A stretch of 64,000 bases of DNA from contig OX344764.1 in assembly GCA_947034895.1 (NCBI GenBank), forward strand, positions 12,958,001 through 13,022,000, in the 5' to 3' direction. Made by a program: the position numbers and the translations under genes. Origin of the DNA: Rhytidiadelphus loreus (taxonomy: Eukaryota; Streptophyta; Bryopsida; Hypnales; Hylocomiaceae). Below, piece by piece: positions 59,901 to 64,000 of this stretch; the first letter of the stretch is position 1; every line of letters starts with the position of its first letter. Below the pieces are notes generated by a model. The model saw only the letters and a program-made list of their open reading frames with translations. It did no database searches and was not told the DNA's origin.

Positions 59901-60230
59901 CAACTTGTTAATTCTTTTGCGATAAACTATTCAACTTGTTAAATGCTATATTTCAACATTTCAATGTGTTAATTTTTATGCAAAAAACAATTCAATTTTG
60001 TTAATTGTTTTGCAAAAAATTGTTCAACTCGTTAACTATTATGGAAAACCGTGCAACTTGTTAATTGTTATGTTTCAACACTTCACTTATTAATTGTTAT
60101 GCAGAAAAACAATTCAATTTTGATAATTGTTATGCTTCAATAGTTAAACATGTTGATTGATTGTTATGGGAAACTATTGAACTTGTTAATTGTTATGTTT
60201 CAATAGTTAAACATGTTGATTGATGGCCTC
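59900..60230. repeat. degenerate tandem repeats (TTGTTAATTGTTATG motif)
   Basis: At least eight imperfect copies of a unit of roughly 35-50 bp built on CAACTTGTTAATTGTTATG alternate with CAATTCAATTTTG and AAACATGTTGATTGAT variants. The array is minisatellite-like. Confidence 0.75.
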
Positions 60231-60249
60231 AAGTTTATGTAGAGGTCTT

Positions 60250-60680
60250 GGTTGTCTCTATGGAATGCTTGTCAACTAGATTTGAATTTTTATTTAAGTG
60301 GATCCAACTCCAAGTCGATCAACAATGGTGAAGAAGATTCAAACAACATGGAGAAGAAGGTTGATTTGGATTGTGGGATACTAGATTTTAATGAGGTGAC
60401 TATATTGCAAAACACACTTAGGATTTTCTTACTAAAATTCAACAATAAGTGGAAGATTGGTCGTCATTGATTGTATTGGTCTAAGCCTCATGGTAGTCCA
60501 ATTGCTAGAGTAATGAAGTGCGAAACTTGTGATGAATTTTAACTTGCTAAAATTAGTGCCGATGGAATTGGTGTTCAACAATTCAACTTCCAACAATCAA
60601 GTAGCATGAAAAATCTGATGATCATAAGTGGAGCTTCATGTGATGGAATGCAAAGCATCATCTTTCAATAGTAAAATTAG
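60250..60680 (+). pseudogene. possible N-terminal relic of the hAT element
   Basis: An open stretch of 72 codons (60252-60470) is followed by broken frame with WSKPHGSPIARV and KCETCDEF, which looks like the edge of a zinc-finger segment. hAT transposases of the DUF4371 type often carry an N-terminal zinc finger. The link to the downstream transposase relic is inferred from order and strand only. Confidence 0.3.
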
Positions 60681-62760
60681 TTGTATCCATTGACCCAGGC
60701 CTTCAAACTATAGTGGATCGTGAAAATACTAGAATTTTTACCGTAATGAAATTCTTGTATTTTGTGGTTTATAACCATCAATTGTTGCTACATTATGTTG
60801 AGCAATGCAAGATTCACATGCTACTCTCAACTCCAGGCATGTTATGAGTGCTTATTTATCTACCATTGATAATTAAACAAACACAACTAGGTTCTAATAA
60901 TTGCATGATTTTTTGTTCTAATTTTTTGTTTTTCTTGAAGCGATTTGCAAACTAAAGCTTATACTAAAATTCTCGTGCCAACCACTTACTATAGTACTTC
61001 TAAGCTCTCTAAAAGAATATTTACTTAATTATAAGTACTAAGTTCAAAAGCTTCATTGTCACAAAGATTTTAACGATAAAGACTAGCAGAAAAAGAAAAG
61101 AAAAACTTTAAAAACACATAGAATAGTACAAGTAAAGTCAAAGCTTTGCCATCTACAAGGGAAGTAGGGAACTAAAGACTAGTAGAAGCAAAGAACACAT
61201 GATACAAAACATGTTAGTGCATACAAATTAGTACAATTGAAGGGAATTAGCACAACCAAGTTAATATAACCGAGTTAGTATAAATCAAGACTCAAACAAC
61301 ATTAGAGGTTCCCCTAAGCGGCATCACCAAGGTATGGAGGATAAATTTTCTAAAATTAGTACAATGTTCAAATCAACTCTAAAATCTAATAGCTAGTAAA
61401 TAATCAACTTGCAATAACACATACAATAACAACCTTTGAAGGGACCCCAATGTTCTTCAAAGAAAGCTTAAAAAACAACAACAAATGAGCACAATGGCTC
61501 TAAGAACACAATATCTCCTCTCATTTCCTAGTGATAAGCTTATCAAATAAGATTTTCAACCTAATCTTCAAATTTTTAACTTTTTATGTTGGTCCAAACT
61601 TTAATTTTTAGAGATTAACTCCAAATCACAAATGGATTGCACGATTAGCTTCAAAAAGCCATTTTTAATTTGAAAGAATCCCTCACCCCTTTTTTTCCTA
61701 TGCCCAAAACACAAAGAAGCCTCGTGCCATCTTAACACCAAAAAGGGTAAAAATCCAACTTTGAAAGTTTGACTTTTCTGTAAAAGGTAATAAGCCTAGG
61801 CTCTTTAACAAATGTAATGGAGTAAATAAAGACCCCACTTCGACCCTATTCCGATTTTATATGCCCTAAAACGTTGCTCAACTCCATGAAACTGGTTTTG
61901 AAGAATCTTGATGGTTTGGATAATTTTGGCTATCGAAATGTCTTGAAACTTATTGGAGCGTCTTATTGACATAAAAGAAGATATTCTAATTTTTAGTGAT
62001 ATTTTATCGCACCCTAGATAATTTCTACAATTTTTCCATCATGAATCTTTTGTACTTAACTATTCAAAAGAATATCTTTTGACTACCAAAAAATTCCAAA
62101 TTCTTTTGTGAAACCTTAGTCATGGAATCCCACAAAAGATATTCAAGCTCATATTCTTACTTTGTACACTTGGAAAAGGAGAACCAAATCCCGTTATACC
62201 GGTGAATATGAAATCTTCTATATAGAAGGGAATCTTGACAAATCAACTACGATGTTGAACTCGTGGCATGATTTCTACAGTTAGGTCGTAGATGCCTTTC
62301 ATTGGTTCATCTTGAATTTCTTTCACCTATAGATTAATAATTGAGGTTTCTACTATTTCGTCAATGTAATGGAGAAATTGAAACCTCTCTTCGAAAATCA
62401 ACCTAGGATTTTTACATAGTTTTTTTGGATTGATTTAGCTAGTATTTGTCAAATGTTCAACAAGTTCAAACAATTTGGGCAATTTTTATTTAACAACCTT
62501 ATTTTATACAACTTGTGGAGTTTAACCGTATTTATATGCGAGATTTGGTTGTATTTAAAGGAAAATATTTTATTTAGGACCACATGCTATACTGGCATGT
62601 GATACACCTATTTTTGTTTTACACTCTTTTGGGGCTTTTTGTATATAAGACTACAATCAAATTTGCCAAAAAAAAAAAAATCATGAGTCCCAAGTGATGA
62701 AATGGAAACTTACACAAATGTTACCACAACTATGGGCTTTGGAGATGCAATATCCTAGCA
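60680..62760. other. AT-rich sequence between hAT-like relics
   Basis: No coding or RNA feature recognised. It may be internal sequence of the decayed element or later insertions. Confidence 0.4.
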
Positions 62761-62779
62761 TCTACGTTCCAATCTTGCT

Positions 62780-63400
62780 GATGATATCAAACGCAACTCT
62801 GGATTTTCAATATTGATTGATGAATCAACAAATTGAATATGTGAGTCTCATTTGATGTATATATTTGCTACTTGACTAGACTAAGGGGATTTTGGTTCAT
62901 TGTGTGTGCAGTTCATGGAACTCATGCCTCTTTGAGGGACAGAGGAGGTTATGTTTGAATCTATTAAAGAATTATTGACTAGGTTTGAGTTGGATTTAAA
63001 GATGCTAGTAGCTATTGCTACTAATGGTGCAACTTGTTTGATTGGGGTGCACCAAGGTGTAGTGGCCTAACTTCGAGTATTGGTACCTCATCTTGTAGGA
63101 ACACAATGTATTGCTCATTGCGAAGCTCTAGCCGCAAAGGATGTAAACAATATATTTCTATGTTAGGGTTTTATTGACCAAACGGCCAATAAGCTGTATA
63201 AATAGTTGGGAAGATTAGTACTCATCAATGCATCTTAGAAAACTTGTTGCTTGTGTTTTGTAAAGAAATTTGTGTGGATTTGCAAATTATTTGGTGAGAT
63301 GGCTATCTCAAGGCATGGTCATGGAGGAATTGGTCTTTTGTATGCTTGCGATTCTAGAGTCATGGGAGGTTGAAGAATCCGCACATGTGGTATTAAAATC
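62780..63400 (+). pseudogene. decayed hAT-family (DUF4371-like) transposase
   Basis: One frame reads NLADDIKRNSGFSILIDEST (first catalytic-Asp block of hAT transposases) and is then broken by a stop. Further along come LVAIATNGATCLIGVHQGVV, a stop, then LRVLVPHLVGTQCIAHCEAL and AAKDV. These match the order of the Asp-Gly-Ala and HC-AH-LAL blocks of hAT/DUF4371 proteins. Stops occur at several points and the C-terminal dimerisation domain is not visible. A relic, not a gene. Confidence 0.65.
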
Positions 63401-64000
63401 TTACATCTCTTCAGCTCCAATTCTTTATTCACTTGATAGATGATGTACTACTTGAGTTGAACAAGCTCAATCATAAATTCTAATATGATTATATTGATAT
63501 CGCAAGTATAGCCTCTATAGTTGATGTCACGATCAGCTTATTGTGTAGGTACTATCTTGGTACAAGTTTTGATAGGACATCTAAATACTTGGGAAAGTTT
63601 TCCTCGAGGTGGTATCCATATTAGTGGAAAGATCTTGTATGTTGGGGCAAACTGCACACTATGCTAGATCAATATGGACTGCCATAGTCCTTATTTTAGT
63701 GGGATTTTTTGAAATTCCTTCATATTTAAATATATAGAAATTGTAGAATATAGAAAAGGAAACTCATTAATGTTTTATACTTGATGATCTATGAAATACA
63801 AAAGAAATATTTGCAAAATTGTTTATACTCTATTTGTAAAGGACTTTGAAATGTACTCTTACATATTGTCATAGTCCACAACATTAAAAATAAGGACTCA
63901 TTGATCTATTGGAAATTCAAATATTTTTCAAAAGAAAGAATTATATTTTAATAAGTAAATATGTAATCAAATGTTTTGATTTAAAATATATAGATTTGCA
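63401..64000. other. AT-rich window end
   Basis: No supported feature; possibly the distal part of the hAT relic. Confidence 0.4.

Noticed and set aside
59900..60230. CRISPR-like or regulated repeat array
   Set aside because: Units are degenerate, of variable length and without unique spacers; this is a eukaryotic minisatellite.

Overview
This is a land-plant nuclear window: AT-rich and intron-rich, with GT-AG spliced genes, plant-type orthologues, a dirigent family (dirigents are known from land plants) and dense plant-type transposon debris. Three tandem dirigent genes, sense-strand TTAGGG-type boxes in housekeeping leaders and fairly short housekeeping introns would fit a bryophyte or another early-diverging lineage. 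I cannot name the species from the sequence alone.

Layout. 1-3068: AT-rich, gene-free, with a microsatellite and short tandem repeats. 3069-11898 (minus): a complete cytosolic isoleucyl-tRNA synthetase that I resolve into 28 exons (1,225 aa). 12.0-15.4 kb: AT-rich spacer with one clear MITE. 15397-21733: a decayed Ty3/gypsy chromovirus-type LTR element with TSD TAGTA; its 5' LTR carries a 152-bp piece of the neighbouring IleRS gene and its 3' LTR carries a nested ~0.56-kb insertion. 23334-27891 (plus): a complete AP-2 clathrin adaptor mu subunit in 13 exons (439 aa). 27.9-51.2 kb: a three-unit tandem segmental array. Each unit holds one minus-strand, three-exon dirigent gene (33134-34954, 41876-43266, 47468-49403). 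Units 2 and 3 begin with a decayed copy of the last AP2M exon plus its 3' flank, which fixes the duplication breakpoint. 51.6-53.9 kb: a 2.3-kb non-autonomous CACTA-like element that encloses large fold-backs and a tRNA-like segment. 54-64 kb: more MITEs, unrecognised higher-GC patches, degenerate tandem repeats and a decayed hAT (DUF4371-like) transposase.

Function. The two housekeeping genes serve translation (tRNA-Ile charging) and clathrin-mediated endocytosis. The dirigent genes encode predicted secreted, N-glycosylated beta-barrel proteins of the class that directs phenoxy-radical coupling in the apoplast. No operon or pathway linkage is implied. The most unusual biology is genome-structural: a gene fragment captured in an LTR, an array whose scars record its own origin, a perfect 80-bp inverted repeat, a TIR-bounded insertion upstream of one dirigent promoter, and a possible 75-nt in-frame cassette exon in IleRS.
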